NCBI GenBank assembly: GCA_014529385.2
Contig: CM043966.1
Span: forward strand, 34,931,125-34,995,124
Direction of reading: 5' to 3'
Origin: Adiantum capillus-veneris
Taxonomy: Eukaryota; Streptophyta; Polypodiopsida; Polypodiales; Pteridaceae
Length of the DNA stretch: 64,000 nucleotides
In this document: positions 10,421 to 22,668 of the stretch, in pieces
Layout: each line of letters starts with the position of its first letter
Position numbering within the stretch: position 1 is the stretch's first letter
Program-made: the position numbers and the translations under genes
The notes under the pieces: generated by a model
Seen by the model: only the letters and a program-made list of their open reading frames with translations
Told to the model about the DNA's origin: nothing
Databases searched by the model: none

Positions 10421-11613
10421 GCCAACACAATGCCTCTTATCCGGTTCAGGGAGTTGGAAAGATTGTGCTTACTGCTGCAAATGGCAGTTCCTTCACACTT
10501 GTTGATGCACTTTATGTACCTGGGATCAAGAAGAATCTCTTGTTTGTATTGGCACTTGGTAGACTTGGAATTGTAGTCAAATTTGTGGATGACAGATGTA
10601 CAGTTCATGATCTTAGTTTTGGTGATGAAATTGTTACATCTGACCTTTTGTGCCGTGGGCTGTATAAGCTCACTTTGTATGATAAGTGTGGAAAAAAATT
10701 TGCAAATGTTGTTGCAGATTCAAGGGCTATTTCAGATGCAAAACTTTGGCATGCACGTTTTGGTCATCTGAATTTTGCCAGTTTGCTGTGTTTGCAAAAA
10801 TATGATATGGTTGCTTCTTTACCGCCTCTTGAAGCACCTGTCAAACATGTTTGTGAAGGCTTTATTTTGGGTAAGATGCAGCGTTCTAAGTTTCCAAAGG
10901 ATGGTTCAGTTTGGGCCACATGCAGGTTGCATCTTGTGCATAATGTTTGTGGGCCCATGCAAACTCTGTCCTTGGGGAATTACCTTTACTTCGTGACTTT
11001 CATTGATGATTACTCTAGGCATGCATGGGTATTTCTGCTTAAAACGAAGTCCAAAGTTTTTATGTGCTTCAAACAATTTCTAGCTATGGCTGAAAATGTC
11101 TCGAAATGTACTATGGGCACCCTCCGTTCCGATTGAGGGGGGGAGTATCTGTCTCATGAATTTAATGCATTTCTGGCTAGTCGTGGGATAAAACACCAAT
11201 GCACAATGCCTTATACACCTCAGAAAAATGGTGTTGGTGAGAGGAAAAACAAGTCATTGACAGAAATGGCACGATGTATGGTCAAAAGTCAAGCTTTGCT
11301 GCATTCTTTTTGGCTTGAGGCCATATGTGTGCCACTTATGTACTTAACAGGTGTTTAATAAAAGATTTGCAGTGTATTACTCCATATGAAGCATGGCATG
11401 ATAGAAAGCCTTCTATTGAGCACATGAGTGTTTTTTGGCTGTTTGGCATATGCTTTGGTGCCACAAACACAGCGCAAAAAATTGGATGATAAGGTTGTCA
11501 AATGTATTTCTGTTGGTTATAGTGCTGAAAGCAAAGGTTACAAGTTATATCATCCACAAACAAAGCGTATTCTAGTTTCACGGGATGTAGTGTTTGTGGA
11601 AGATTCTGTTTAG
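10417..11613 (+). pseudogene. Copia protease end and integrase
   Basis: The frame has DALYVPGIKKNLL, the pre-integrase domain (LWHARFGHLNFASL), then the catalytic core VTFIDDYSRHAWVFLLK and, across a single in-frame TGA at 11134, SD-stop-GGEYLSHEF and CTMPYTPQKNGVGERKNK. The DDE catalytic positions (DDYS, SD, NGVGERKN Glu) are visible. After a frameshift near 11360, the C-terminal part FFGCLAYALVP...LVSRDVVFVEDSV (11428-11613) is present. The first zinc-binding residues are altered (CEGFILGK where CxxC is expected). Integration would occur in the nucleus. Confidence 0.85.
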
Positions 11614-11733
11614 CCCTTACTGTCATGTACTAGAGACAGTAATGTAAGCTGACATGACATTTATGACACTTTGTTGCCTCTTTTCAGTGGTGGAAATACG
11701 AATGTAATTTCCAATGAGGAAAATGTATAGCCT

Positions 11734-12846
11734 ATGGGGGTTTCTAAAAATGTTACAGATCAGCCTATTACTGATGCAGATGTACATGATGTACTTGATG
11801 AGGAAAGCGCTGAAAATGAGCAGGCTAGAGGTATGCCAAAATGGCTGGTGCACACTTTGCGTCACAATAAATTGGATGCACTTTTTTCTAGTCGCACTCG
11901 TTCAGGATCTCTCCATGCATCTAATGCATCAGATTGTTATGCTTTGGCTGTGTCTAGCTTACATGATGTTGAGGAGCCTCTGTCTTTTGATGAAGCACAA
12001 AATTCAAAAAATTGGATGGCTACCATGCAATCAGAATATGATGCACTTATACAAAATGACACATGGACTTTATGTGATTTTCCTCCTGGCAAAAAGGCCA
12101 TTGGTACGAAGTGGGTTTACAAGTTGAAACACAAGCCGGATGGTGAGATCGATCGCCATAAGGCTCGACTTGTTGCAAATGGTTATGCACGGCAAAAAGG
12201 CATAGATTATAAAGAGACTTTTTCTCCCACTTGTCGTATGACTACTGTGCATTTTCTATGTGCATTGGCAGCTCATTTTGGTTGGGATGTACATCAATCA
12301 GACATTGTTACTGCTTTCTTGAATGGTGACATATTTGAGGAAGTTTATGTAACGCAGCCTCACGGTTTTGTCATAAAAGTACAAGAGGACAAAGTGTGCA
12401 GATGTAAGAAGGCTTTGTATGCGTTGAAGAAATCTCCTCGTGCTTGGTATGAGAAAGTTGACACTCATTTGGTTAAACAAGGCTTTCGTAACAGTCCAAC
12501 AGAAATCACATTGTATGTAAAGCGTGAGGGTGATGTACTTCTCATTGTGGTTCTTTATGTCGATGATTTGCTGATCACTGGACCAAATGAGAGACATATT
12601 GCTGAATTTAAGGCTGATTTGAATGCTACTTTCAAGATGAAAGATTTGGGGCTATTGCATCATTACTTGGGTATACAGTTTAAGCAGTGTGATGGTGGCA
12701 TTGCCTTGTGTCAGAAAAGTTATATAGAGACATTGCTATGTAAGTTTGGACTTGACGATTGCAAACCTATTGCCACTCCCATGGAAACAAGTTTGAAGTT
12801 GAGTCTACATGATGCTGGTGATCCTGCTGATGTCACTTTTTACTAG
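11734..12846 (+). pseudogene. Copia reverse transcriptase (RVT_2)
   Basis: A long open frame carries NWMATMQSEYDALIQNDTW, GTKWVYKLKHKPDG, KARLVANGYARQKGIDY, the catalytic VHQSDIVTAFLNG and the intact YVDDLL box (about 12555-12575), followed by MKDLGLLHHYLGIQF and CKPIATPME. This is a full RVT_2 domain with all main catalytic Asp residues and appears undamaged internally. The frame closes at 12844-12846 and continues in a shifted frame into RNase H. It converts the element RNA to cDNA inside the particle. Confidence 0.92.
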
Positions 12847-13501
12847 CTGCCTCATTTATGTATGCAACACGAGGCTAGATATTCAGTTTGCAGTCTCACA
12901 TGCTAGCAAAATTATGCATAGCCTAGGGTCTAAGCATTGGCAGGCTGTCAAGAGGATTTTCCACTACCTTAGTGGCACTTTACATCTTGGCTTGCTTTAT
13001 CCCAAGGGGGGATCATTGCCGCCAGACTTACATGCTTTTTTGGACTCAGATTGGGCTGGTTGTTTTGACATCCGAGTGTCCACAAGTGGTTTTTGTTTCA
13101 TACTTGGCAGTTCATGTATATCATGGTTGAGCAAGAAGCAACCTACTTTGGCCACTTCGAGTTGTGAGGCTTGAGTACAGGGAAATCTTCACAGCTACGG
13201 TTGAGTGTGTATGGCTCAGACGCCTTATGGCTGATTTGGGTGTTGGACAGGACACTGCCAACACTATCTACACTGATAGTCAGAGCGCATTGGCATTTGC
13301 GAGGAACCTAGTTTTTCATGCTCGCACAAAGCACATTGAGGTGCATTACCACTATGTCAGGGAGAGGCTCTCAACAGGAGAGATCAGCTTAGCTTATGTG
13401 CCAACATAGGACAACCTTGCAGTTCTTTTCACAAAGGCTTTGTCTCGTGAGAAGCTTGAAGCTTTCCGCAAAGCTTTGGGCTTACTCCCCTTTGTGGAAT
13501 G
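12843..13501 (+). pseudogene. Copia connection and RNase H domain
   Basis: It is read in pieces. CNTRLDIQFAVSHASKIMH and HWQAVKRIFHYLSGTL come first, then DSDWAGCFDIRVSTSGFCF (first RNase H Asp), LSKKQPTLATSSCEAE, and YTDSQSALAFARN with the third catalytic Asp. The end reads HIEVHYHYVRERL...AVLFTKALSREKLEAFRKALGL. Frameshifts lie near 13170 and a TAG lies at 13407-13409. The last residues stop about 75 bp before the 3' LTR. Confidence 0.85.
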
Positions 13502-13567
13502 ATCATGTCCTCAGGGCATGGCACTTCCCTTTACTCATGTGCCATCTCTTGTTCACCGCATCACTCC

Positions 13568-13575
13568 AGGGGGGA
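13568..13575 (+). other. Copia polypurine tract
   Basis: AGGGGGGA two bases before the 3' LTR, where plus-strand priming is expected. Confidence 0.85.
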
Positions 13576-13577
13576 TT

Positions 13578-13804
13578 TGTTACTATATACATGTGGCAGT
13601 GATGTGTGTGAACACACTAGGACCGCCGGGGCATTTTTTCCCTCTTTAGGAGTTTTTTCCCCCCGAGCATTGTATATACGCCCATCACTCTGGGGCTATC
13701 TATCTTTCCATTGCACACTAAGTAACACACTCTCTATTGTGTGCCTTGAGCTTCCTTTGTCTTATCCAAGCTATGTGAGTTTATCTGCAACCCTAATTTC
13801 AACA
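13578..13804 (+). repeat. Copia 3' LTR
   Basis: Same length as the 5' LTR and alignable throughout, beginning TGTTACTATATACATG and ending CTAATTTCAACA, then the AGAAA duplication at 13805-13809. Confidence 0.95.
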
Positions 13805-13927
13805 AGAAAGAGAGGAGAGGGACGGAGAGAGAGAGATAGATAGATAGAGAGAGAGAGAGGAGGATAGAGGGAGAGATAGAGAGAGGAGAAATAGAGAAAG
13901 AGAGAGAGAGAGATAGATAGAGGGAAA

Positions 13928-13998
<71 letters not shown>

Positions 13999-14200
13999 CG
14001 GGACAAAGAGATAGATAGAGAGAGGAAGATAAAGAGATAGGGAGATAAAGAGCAATGGTTGTAGGCGGAGCAACCATTTTGTGGTGTGCAAAGTGTGGGT
14101 ATGCACCTGCTTTGTAGAGTGCTATGAAAAAGATCTTCTTTACGTGCAGTCGATGAATCCTGAGAAATTAATTTCTACTCTTTTCTCCTTAGCTTATCTA

Positions 14201-14261
<61 letters not shown>

Positions 14262-14997
14262 CCCCCCCCCCCCCCCAACCGAATATGCATAAGGTAGGAC
14301 AGGTTTTAACGATACCATACCTCAGAATGGAGGCAAACATGCAATGTGCAAAGTAATCCCTCGAACAAGGAGCTGCTATGAAGAGGTGTTGTGTAAGAAG
14401 CACAATGAAGAAGCTCTTCTTTATAGCACTCTACAAAGGCAGTGAGCACTCTCGCACTGTGCACAACACAAAACAATGGCTACATTTACAACCATAATTA
14501 TTTATCTATACTCAAAACGATGGCTACATAATGTAATTGTGTATATATTTGTGTGTACATACATATTTTTTTGCGCATGTATGTGGGCACTAATTATGGG
14601 AGCATAGCACCCGAAGGTTAGACGCTTCCTCTTGGGTATAGTCCTTTTTTAATCGTGGCATTGTGGTCATTGATCCACTCATGCATGGATTACCGCAACG
14701 TACCTTTGGTTTTACCACGGTTGAGACTATGATGATAACTAAAGAGGTTCCACTTGACCTTTGTCACTTCTAGCCTCTACTTAGATCTACTAGTATGTAT
14801 ATGTATCTACGTTCTTGTGTGTTAATATACTTGTGTACGTATTTATAGATGAGTGAGTAGGGAGGAAAGCTAAATCTCATATTTTTCTTTGTAATGTAGA
14901 TGTCAGACAAGAGACCACCTGGTGGGGAGTATCCATCTGGCTTTTCTTTTGGTTGGTTCACATCTTGGTGGGCTCCCACCTGGGGTGGACATCACCT
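13805..14997 (-). repeat. Right arm of the long inverted repeat, outer part
   Basis: Reverse-complement match to left-arm positions 1 to about 1020. It contains the end of the GA tract (13805-13993), the sub-repeat pair, a (CT)n/C23 tract (14204-14276) and the block corresponding to the potential reading frame at left-arm 6-215. Similarity is clear over nearly the whole length, interrupted by microsatellite-length differences. Beyond 14997 the left partner lies outside the window. Confidence 0.85.
14040..14525. repeat. Pair of inverted sub-repeats within the right arm
   Basis: Counterpart of the pair at 485-915: a minus-strand unit at about 14040-14148 (AGAGTGCTATGAAAAAGA, CAACCATTTTGTGG) and a plus-strand unit at about 14395-14525 (AGCACTCTACAAAGGCAG, ACACAAAACAATGGCTAC). 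Each arm thus carries two units in opposite directions. Confidence 0.6.
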
Positions 14998-15060
14998 CCA
15001 GTGGATCCGAGTCTTGAGGCGAAGAAATAAAGATTATTTCTAGCTAGTTAACCCTAAACC

Positions 15061-15627
15061 ATGAGTGTCATAGGTTTATTTTTGTTATTTGCAGGCATGG
15101 CCATCCTACACCTACCCTGTTCAGGTTCCTCCATAGATCATAGATCTAGACCTACAATGGGGGCTCTCTTTATGGAACCAGTACCTCCATTCGATGGAGG
15201 GATTGTTTGGCCGCTACACTCCGTAGCAGCTTGCAACCTATGATCTTTCTCCGTAGTCCACACCATGGGGGAGTCATGGAGGGACTCCTTACCTCCAGAG
15301 CCTCGCACCGATGGCACCTCAATCTACGGTCCCTTGTTATCGTCCTACTCCCCTCCCATCATAGGGTCCCACTCCCATCACAGGGTCCTATGCCACTCCA
15401 TTCCACTCCTGATTTGCCAGAGCATCGTCGATAAACTTCCTCTAGCGACACGCGTCGGCGCTCGTCTCAAGGCAGGGAGTGCTGAGAGAGACGAAGCAAA
15501 CGGATCTTGTGGCTTTGGTTGTTTTGGTAGTGATGGGGGAATAGAGTCCCCTATTTTAGAGCGTGTCGCCCTTGACACAGAGGACGAGGATACCAATGCA
15601 CCCATGCTAGACACTCATGGGTGCTAA
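15061..15627 (+). pseudogene. Coding-like remnant, family unknown
   Basis: I do not recognise this. Two overlapping frames have non-repetitive composition. One of them, without an ATG, reads AWPSYTYPVQVPP near 15096 and continues with several stops to about 15640, as if a proline-rich protein had decayed. No catalytic motif, membrane segment or known transposon domain is visible. It lies immediately outside the inverted-repeat arm and could belong to the same large element (a second CACTA ORF) or to an unrelated one. Confidence 0.3.
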
Positions 15628-15718
15628 TACAGGGTAAAATAGGGCGGGGAGGTGTACTTCGGTACAGCACATGGCAGAACATTTTGACGCCATCTTCAAA
15701 TTATTATAGATTCAATGT

Positions 15719-16320
15719 ATATAAACTGTTTTGTAAAGTTCAAAGACCAACTATCCAATCATGCACGCTACATTGAGGACGTGCTGTATGCTAGATTTCC
15801 AAATGCCCCCAATCAACATTTTTAACAACAATGGTTGGAGGACTACATAAAAACATTTTTGAAAAAAAACAGTGTACGGTCGTAGCAACCAACCAGGTTA
15901 GAGATCCAAACAAGAGCTATTGTGGTGGCAACATGGAAGACGCAGAGTGGGAGTGGGCAATGCAAGAAGAGACCGATCAAGCTACAATGGGCTCATCCTA
16001 TAGACAACAACGCAAAGCTCGTGCCAGGCAAACACCCATGCAGTATGGCTCAGGAGGCAAGGCAGCTTGGAAGGACAAATATGTAAGATTGATTAAATAT
16101 AACATAAATCGATGATTATAAAGATTGTAGTTGATGATTTTTTATTGTTATTGTTAACTTAGGAAAATATCACTCTTACTCGACCAACCAGAGATATGGT
16201 CAAGTATCGAGAGTGCCATACAGATTTTGATACTTGGCGATAGATGTTCGAGAACAACCATATCTCTTGTAAGCAATTCCATGCAGCAGTTGGATCACTA
16301 CAAGCGGTAAGTTTAAACAA
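15719..16320 (+). pseudogene. Coding-like remnant, possibly with introns, family unknown
   Basis: VKFKDQLSNHARYIEDVLYARF (about 15736-15800) continues as QQWLEDYIKTFLKKN, and an overlapping frame gives MEDAEWEWAMQEETDQAT and KARARQTPMQYGSGGKAAWK up to a GTAAG-like donor near 16082. A further exon-like piece, TLTRPTRDMVKYRECHTDFDTW, follows an AG at about 16163 and ends near a GTAAG at 16308. The composition is that of a charged nuclear protein such as a transposon accessory ORF, but no family is identifiable. At least one frameshift and two stops are present. Confidence 0.35.
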
Positions 16321-17185
16321 GTAATTTTGTATCAATTGTTTTCAGATGTTGATGATTGTTTAATTTGGTTTCGGTTTATGTAGAGTCAAGGTGATCAATA
16401 TACGTGCCTCTGGGCGACAATGAGAACCAGGAGGATTAGATAGGAAAACATTTGTCAAACTTCGTAAAGTCCCAATGTGGCACAGTGTATATACAACTAT
16501 TTACATTTTATTTGTAAGTTTTTAAATAGTTGATCTTCTGCACATTAAATTGTTAAGGTAAAGTAAATTCAATTTCAATTCTTTGATTTTTTTGTATACT
16601 TTTTCAAAAAATAATTTATGTCTCATTGTTTTATGCATGTCAAAAATAAAGGTGCTCATTATTTTGGGTGGCCCAAATGAGCATCTTTATTTTTGAATGG
16701 CCATTTAGTGGTAAGTGCAGTAATAACAGCGGCAATAGTTGTAATAATAGCAGCGGGTATATTACTACTCCTATTATCGTACTTATTGCTTTCAAACCAC
16801 TACCACGTTTTGTGCCGCGATTATTGCCATGCTCGCAATTTTTTTTCTCTCTATTTTCCTTTGTTTTTTCGCGGCAATGTTAGCGGTTATAGACTACTCC
16901 TCTTATAGTGGCGTCACCACTACGCAGGCTCATTTATCCGTCGAAATAATTGATAATTGAGCCTCGTCGACCATTTTCTCTCAAATCTGCTTTGCATTTT
17001 GTACATTGTGTTCCATGCTTTATTTTCGGCCTGCAAAAATAGGCTCAAGAAGAGGGATCGCATTTGGGTACTTCAAAGGAAACTAGTATGTGACCCGAAG
17101 TCACTGTTGCAAAAAAAAAAAAAAGACTTCTATTCTCTAAGCGTTATCTATAAGGCAATGGTCACATGAAACTTCTATACTATAT
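16321..17185. other. Non-coding stretch with a hairpin and GCGGCAAT/ATTACCG-like motifs
   Basis: No gene seen. Around 16653-16684 TGCTCATT...TTGGG pairs with CCCAAATGAGCA across a short loop. From 16715 to 16900 GCGGCAAT, CGCGATTATTGCC and GCGGTTAT recur in both directions. These resemble the GCG/ATTACCG motifs near 2500-2535 and 7240-7290 inside the inverted-repeat arms. Confidence 0.4.
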
Positions 17186-17520
17186 ATATAATGGAACTTA
17201 AAATTTTCAAGGAAGGAGAGGGCATCCACGTGTCACTCATAGGTTTACTTAAGCGAAAGCTTTTATAAAACATTTAATTTAAAATGCAAAAGTGAAGGAT
17301 AGGAATGTAGGACATTGCTGTAAAGTCAAAAGACTTTGTATACATAGAATACAACTATGGTGCTTAAAATTTTGAAGGAAGCATAGGGCATCCACATGTC
17401 ACTCATAGGTTCACTTAAGAGAAAGCTTTTACTTAATTTAAAATACAGAAGTGAACGATAGGATTATTGGAAATGATTGTAAAGTCAAAAGACTTTGTAC
17501 TCTACATATAATAAAGTACA
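17186..17520 (+). repeat. Two tandem units of about 170 bp
   Basis: GGGCATCCAC..GTCACTCATAGGTT, AGCTTTTA and GTAAAGTCAAAAGACTTTGTA occur once around 17220-17340 and again around 17387-17500. By eye the copies are about 80% similar. Confidence 0.75.
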
Positions 17521-17591
17521 AATCTAAATGCACATAAAAACAAATAATTTTAGTGGATTTTTTTAAAAAATGATTCTTTAAAATATATTTG

Positions 17592-18960
<1,369 letters not shown>

Positions 18961-19202
18961 TATCTTTTCTTAAAGTGCTTGAAAAACTGTTGGACATAAG
19001 GCACCTCTTCCTTTGTTGTCCCTCCTTCCTCAATTCGTTGGTTATGTAGTGAGTGTGTGTATGTACATGCACACACATAACACTGGCACTAACAAAAACT
19101 CGAATATTGATTATGTTTCTATAAAGAGAGGGGGGCTTGCCTTCTTATAGCAAAGCTAGGCCTTCCACGGGCTAGCTCTAGATGCAACTCAAGTATGTCG
19201 CG

Positions 19203-19238
<36 letters not shown>

Positions 19239-19352
19239 GTTCATGGCCGGTCAAGTGTCAAATTTGGTGGGAAGACATCCGCTTGTGTGAACCACGTTGT
19301 GGGATAATAGATAGGTCACTGTCAACACGTGTGTGTGTGTGTGTGTGTGTGT

Positions 19353-19402
<50 letters not shown>

Positions 19403-19516
19403 AGAGGGACACCAATCATCCAAAAGAAGGGAGTCGAGAGAGGCTATGTATATGCATGAGAGAGAAAGAGAGAGTGAGAGCTTGATTAGAGAGTCACTGA
19501 TCAATGAAAGGAAGAT

Positions 19517-19569
<53 letters not shown>

Positions 19570-19660
19570 TGATTTTCAACAACTGCTCACATTGAAGTAT
19601 CCTGAACTCTTAGTAAAAGATGATAAATGACATTTTCCTTGCAATGAAATAGTGGATCAA

Positions 19661-19713
<53 letters not shown>

Positions 19714-19849
19714 GATAGATAGAGGGAGAGAGAAGAAGAAGACAAGTTCTACCTTCCATAAATTTTGAAAGCTAGACATTTTTCTTAAAAAAGAAGTTTG
19801 ATCACCACTCTACTACATATGGGCAACCAAAAGATTTTTTAATATCAAA
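18961..19849. other. Non-coding stretch with GA, GT and CA microsatellites
   Basis: No gene seen. Microsatellites are at 19205-19234 (GA), 19328-19400 (GT then GA), 19520-19566 (GA) and about 19662-19709 (CA). Arg-Glu or Ser-Leu frames across them are artefacts. Confidence 0.8.
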
Positions 19850-19955
19850 ATACAATGGATCTTCCTTGTCTGGTTGAGTCATGGATGTGGGCTCAAGACA
19901 AGGAATTATTGATGGTAGATAAAGTAAAATTAGAGTGTTAAGAGGGGGGGGGGGG

Positions 19956-19986
<31 letters not shown>

Positions 19987-20587
19987 AGAGAGAGAATTTT
20001 TACAATATGTTTGTCTTGAGGTGAGGTTTCTTTTAAGGTTAGGTCAATAGACATATGTGTTAGCAGGTTAGTAGTTGGTGTTAGTAATCACTAAAAAAGT
20101 TTAATGGTATATTTACAATGGGTAGAATGAGTTAATTGGTTGAAGGAAGATGGTGAATGAGGTGAGGGAATCTTTGTGATGGTGAATCCTTGAAGAAACT
20201 TGGACTCACCCTTGTGTAGATTGTTAAAGTTGACTACCGATTATCTTATTCTTCTTTTCTTCTTCTCTTCTTTTTCTTCTTTTCTTTTTTACATTGTCAC
20301 CGCAAAGGTTTATCAACAACAATGAAAACTAGGATTTTGGTTAACAAGAACCCCCAATTTGCAGAGGTGAAGCATGATTTACATGTTGAATTTTTATGTA
20401 TTTTGACAAGAGGTAAGATAGAATTGTAACTTAGAAGTGATAGAGAGCGACAGAGAGATTGTGTATGTATGTAGAAGTTCATATAAGATCTATGGAGGTG
20501 AGAGGGAGGGGTAATGATGAAGAGGATGAAAGAGGCTATAAAAGGTAAAGGTTTGAGTGAAGGATAGAGAGGAGTGTGTTGTGTGTG
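19850..20587 (-). repeat. Dispersed repeat R, copy 1, first piece
   Basis: Alignable to 51146-52760 (apart from an insertion there) and, inverted, to about 62180-62870. Shared landmarks are ATTATTGATGGTAGAT, AAGGTTAGGTCAATAGACAT, GTTAGTAATCACTAAAAAAG, ACCCCCAATTTG and CTATGGAGGTGAG. It ends at a GTGTG run where Gypsy-1 is inserted. No coding capacity is evident and the class is unknown. The minus strand label follows the orientation of copy 3 taken as plus. Confidence 0.8.
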
Positions 20588-21237
20588 TGTGTAAGGTCTC
20601 TGACTCCGATCAAAAGAGCACCATTGTACCATGAAATGAACATAATGAAAAAAGTTACTATTTTTAATAGTTTTCCAAATTCTGTCAGTGCTATGATGTT
20701 AAGAATGTTTTAAAGCTTCAAAATGTGAATTAAAATAATTTTTGTAAAAAAAATCAAAAATACCAAGTTTTTGGTCACTCGACCTGTTCAGTTTTGATCG
20801 TCTCGAAAAACTGCACCCGTACCTCGAATTTAAAAAAAAAGCATTTTTGAACCCCGGGGGCTGCTAAATATGGCAGGTACTTGGTCCAGTATGTCTTAGT
20901 TAGAGCTCCGTATAGCAATTTACGGCATCAAAATCTGACTCGTATGACCCGTTTTAGCCTAAAATCAATTTTTCCAAAAATTGAGCGGGGAGGCACCGGA
21001 GCCCGGGACTGTGTGGGAACAGGTTCCAAGCCACTTCAGACCAGCTTTAACAGCTAGGGGGCGCCCTCTTGCCTTGTGGGAGTCTTTGGGAAGTTTCCAA
21101 GCTTGCAACTAAGTGTGAGAACCAGTTAACTAAACCAACTCGACACTTGGTGGGTAGGGGAACTGGACTTGCCAATGCAGAGACTGAGTGCTCCTTCAGA
21201 TGCATTTAGCAAGGCTGGTCGATTTTCAGCCTGTAGG

Positions 21238-21252
21238 AGCCTATTTAAAGGC
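21238..21252 (+). promoter_or_regulatory. Probable core promoter of the Gypsy-1 LTR
   Basis: CCTATTTAAAGGCC followed directly by a CT run and CA-rich sequence, the usual arrangement of TATA box and pyrimidine initiator. The 3' LTR has CCTATTCAAAGGCC, which weakens the box. Confidence 0.5.
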
Positions 21253-22149
21253 CTTCTCTCTCTCTCTCACACACACACACACATATGCTCACACACACCC
21301 AGTGCACACACACACACCTACACAGACACACTGGGGAAGGTGCTGCAGATACACACACATTTTGAAGGAGAAGCAAGGAGGGAGGTGCTGTCAAATTCTC
21401 TCCTCAAGAAGCTCGATTAGATCAGAGAATTGAGAAGATTATCAGCCCTTAATCACAATAACCAGGGTTTAATTAATGCCTTCTATAAATTCTTTTCATT
21501 ACCATCTAAATTCCTCATCTATCATGCTTATTCCTAGTCGTAATTCTCTAGAATTACCCTCTAATTTCTCTTTAACCATATTCTATTATGTAATCATCAC
21601 ACCATAGCTGAATTATCAGCCATTCATCATCTTTAATTAATGATTAGTGCATGATTATTAGAATTTTCTCTCTCTACGTAGCATAGTAATTAATCGGTAA
21701 GCTGGTAATTGTGTAGATTGATGAGAATCACTCTTTCTATCACGCATTAATATTGTAGCTGATTTAGATTCATTTTTGTTATGCATTAAGATATAATTAA
21801 GGTAAGATTAATCTGTCATTAAGTCTCTAAGAGGTGGTTTTTCTCACACCTATGCATGCGGTGATTCTGCACCCTCTAATTGCTAGGAAAGAGATTAATC
21901 GTGCTTAATTCATCTCTCAGGTAATTCCATTAGTGAAATCCTATTATTCTTAATCATGTAAGCCGAGTAATTATCTTTAGATCCGGTTCCCATAGGATTA
22001 TGTGTCATCCATAATGATTGCTATATGAAAAATCTAGACCTCTCATATAGGAGGGATTAATTGATGTTACTAATTTATCTATTGGGTTGTTGTGACGCTT
22101 GCGAACCTTAGCTTTTTCTCCAAGCTAACTAATTAAAGTAGTGAGTAAA

Positions 22150-22290
22150 ATGGCCCCGGTTAAGAGAACTTGCTTCGGTGGTGCCCACGACCGCGAGTAA
22201 GGAACAAGCAATGTCAATGGAAAGGAAAAAGCTCCCATGGAAGAGCAAATACCGGCCATCTCACGGGCCATCGACGAAGAAATGGAAGAG
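22150..22290 (+). pseudogene. Putative first exon of gag inside the Gypsy-1 LTR
   Basis: ATG at 22150 opens MAPVKRTCFGGAHDRE, then a TAA at 22198-22200, then the same frame continues GTSNVNGKEKAPMEEQ and ends EEMEE at a GTAGAT (22291). The main gag frame begins directly after CATGTAG (24182-24184) in the same phase. A spliced product would join this exon to VPPVALYST. The related solo LTR has a similar frame at 58687-58860 (MALKRT...). Both Gypsy-1 LTRs share the TAA, so it arose before this insertion unless it is bypassed. The splicing is inferred. Confidence 0.5.
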
Positions 22291-22587
22291 GTAGATCATA
22301 ATTTCATTCAAGTTGTTTAATTTAACATTGCACACGTTTAGTTAGGAATGAAAATATCCCCAAACATGTTGGAGAAATCCGACGGAAACCTCCGCCTTGA
22401 ATTCATTGTACATTAAGTTCTAAAGTAGGAAGGAAATGATTGATGGGTATGCTGGTTGCAATTAGGAAAGAATGTCTGCTAGGGAAAATTTAGCTTGACA
22501 TGTTCATTTTATTTCCAATGTTGAATCAGTCCTGACCCCCCTATTGATCACAGGAGGCAGAGTTCCTCGTTAAGGGCTCTTGAATCC

Positions 22588-22668
22588 ACGACTTGCTTTT
22601 TATGCGGTGGATACCCACCACTTGCTTTCTATGCGGTGGGAACCCACGTCTTGCTTTCTATGCGGTGG
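22588..22668 (+). repeat. Short tandem repeat in the 5' LTR, three units
   Basis: Units of about 29 bp containing CTTGCTTT(C/T)TATGCGGTGG, each flanked by CCACG/CCACC that can pair with GGTGG. The 3' LTR has four units (about 30425-30535). Confidence 0.85.

Larger units (their letters stand above)
8627..13804 (+). mobile_element. Complete Ty1/Copia LTR retrotransposon (5178 bp)
   Basis: Two 227-bp direct LTRs (8627-8853, 13578-13804) bound gag, protease, integrase, reverse transcriptase and RNase H in the Copia order. A perfect 5-bp duplication AGAAA flanks it (8622-8626 and 13805-13809). A tRNA-iMet type primer-binding site and a polypurine tract sit in the right places. The LTRs differ at roughly 20 positions, about 90% identity, so the insertion is not recent. 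Coding damage includes a TAG at 9494, a TGA at 10325, a TGA at 11134 and several frameshifts. It interrupts the GA tract of the inverted-repeat arm, so it is younger than that structure. Confidence 0.95.

Noticed and set aside
16668-16908. Short hydrophobic frames suggesting membrane proteins
   Set aside because: Two overlapping frames of similar length in a non-coding region with inverted motifs; no start context or conservation to support either.
20583-20640. Possible tRNA or other structured RNA gene near the GT run
   Set aside because: The sequence is the start of the Gypsy-1 LTR, repeated at 28430. No tRNA cloverleaf motifs were seen anywhere in the window by eye.
22588-22668. Possible CRISPR-like array (regular short repeats)
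   Set aside because: Only three units, spacers are not unique, the same block recurs in the other LTR, and the context is a plant retrotransposon.
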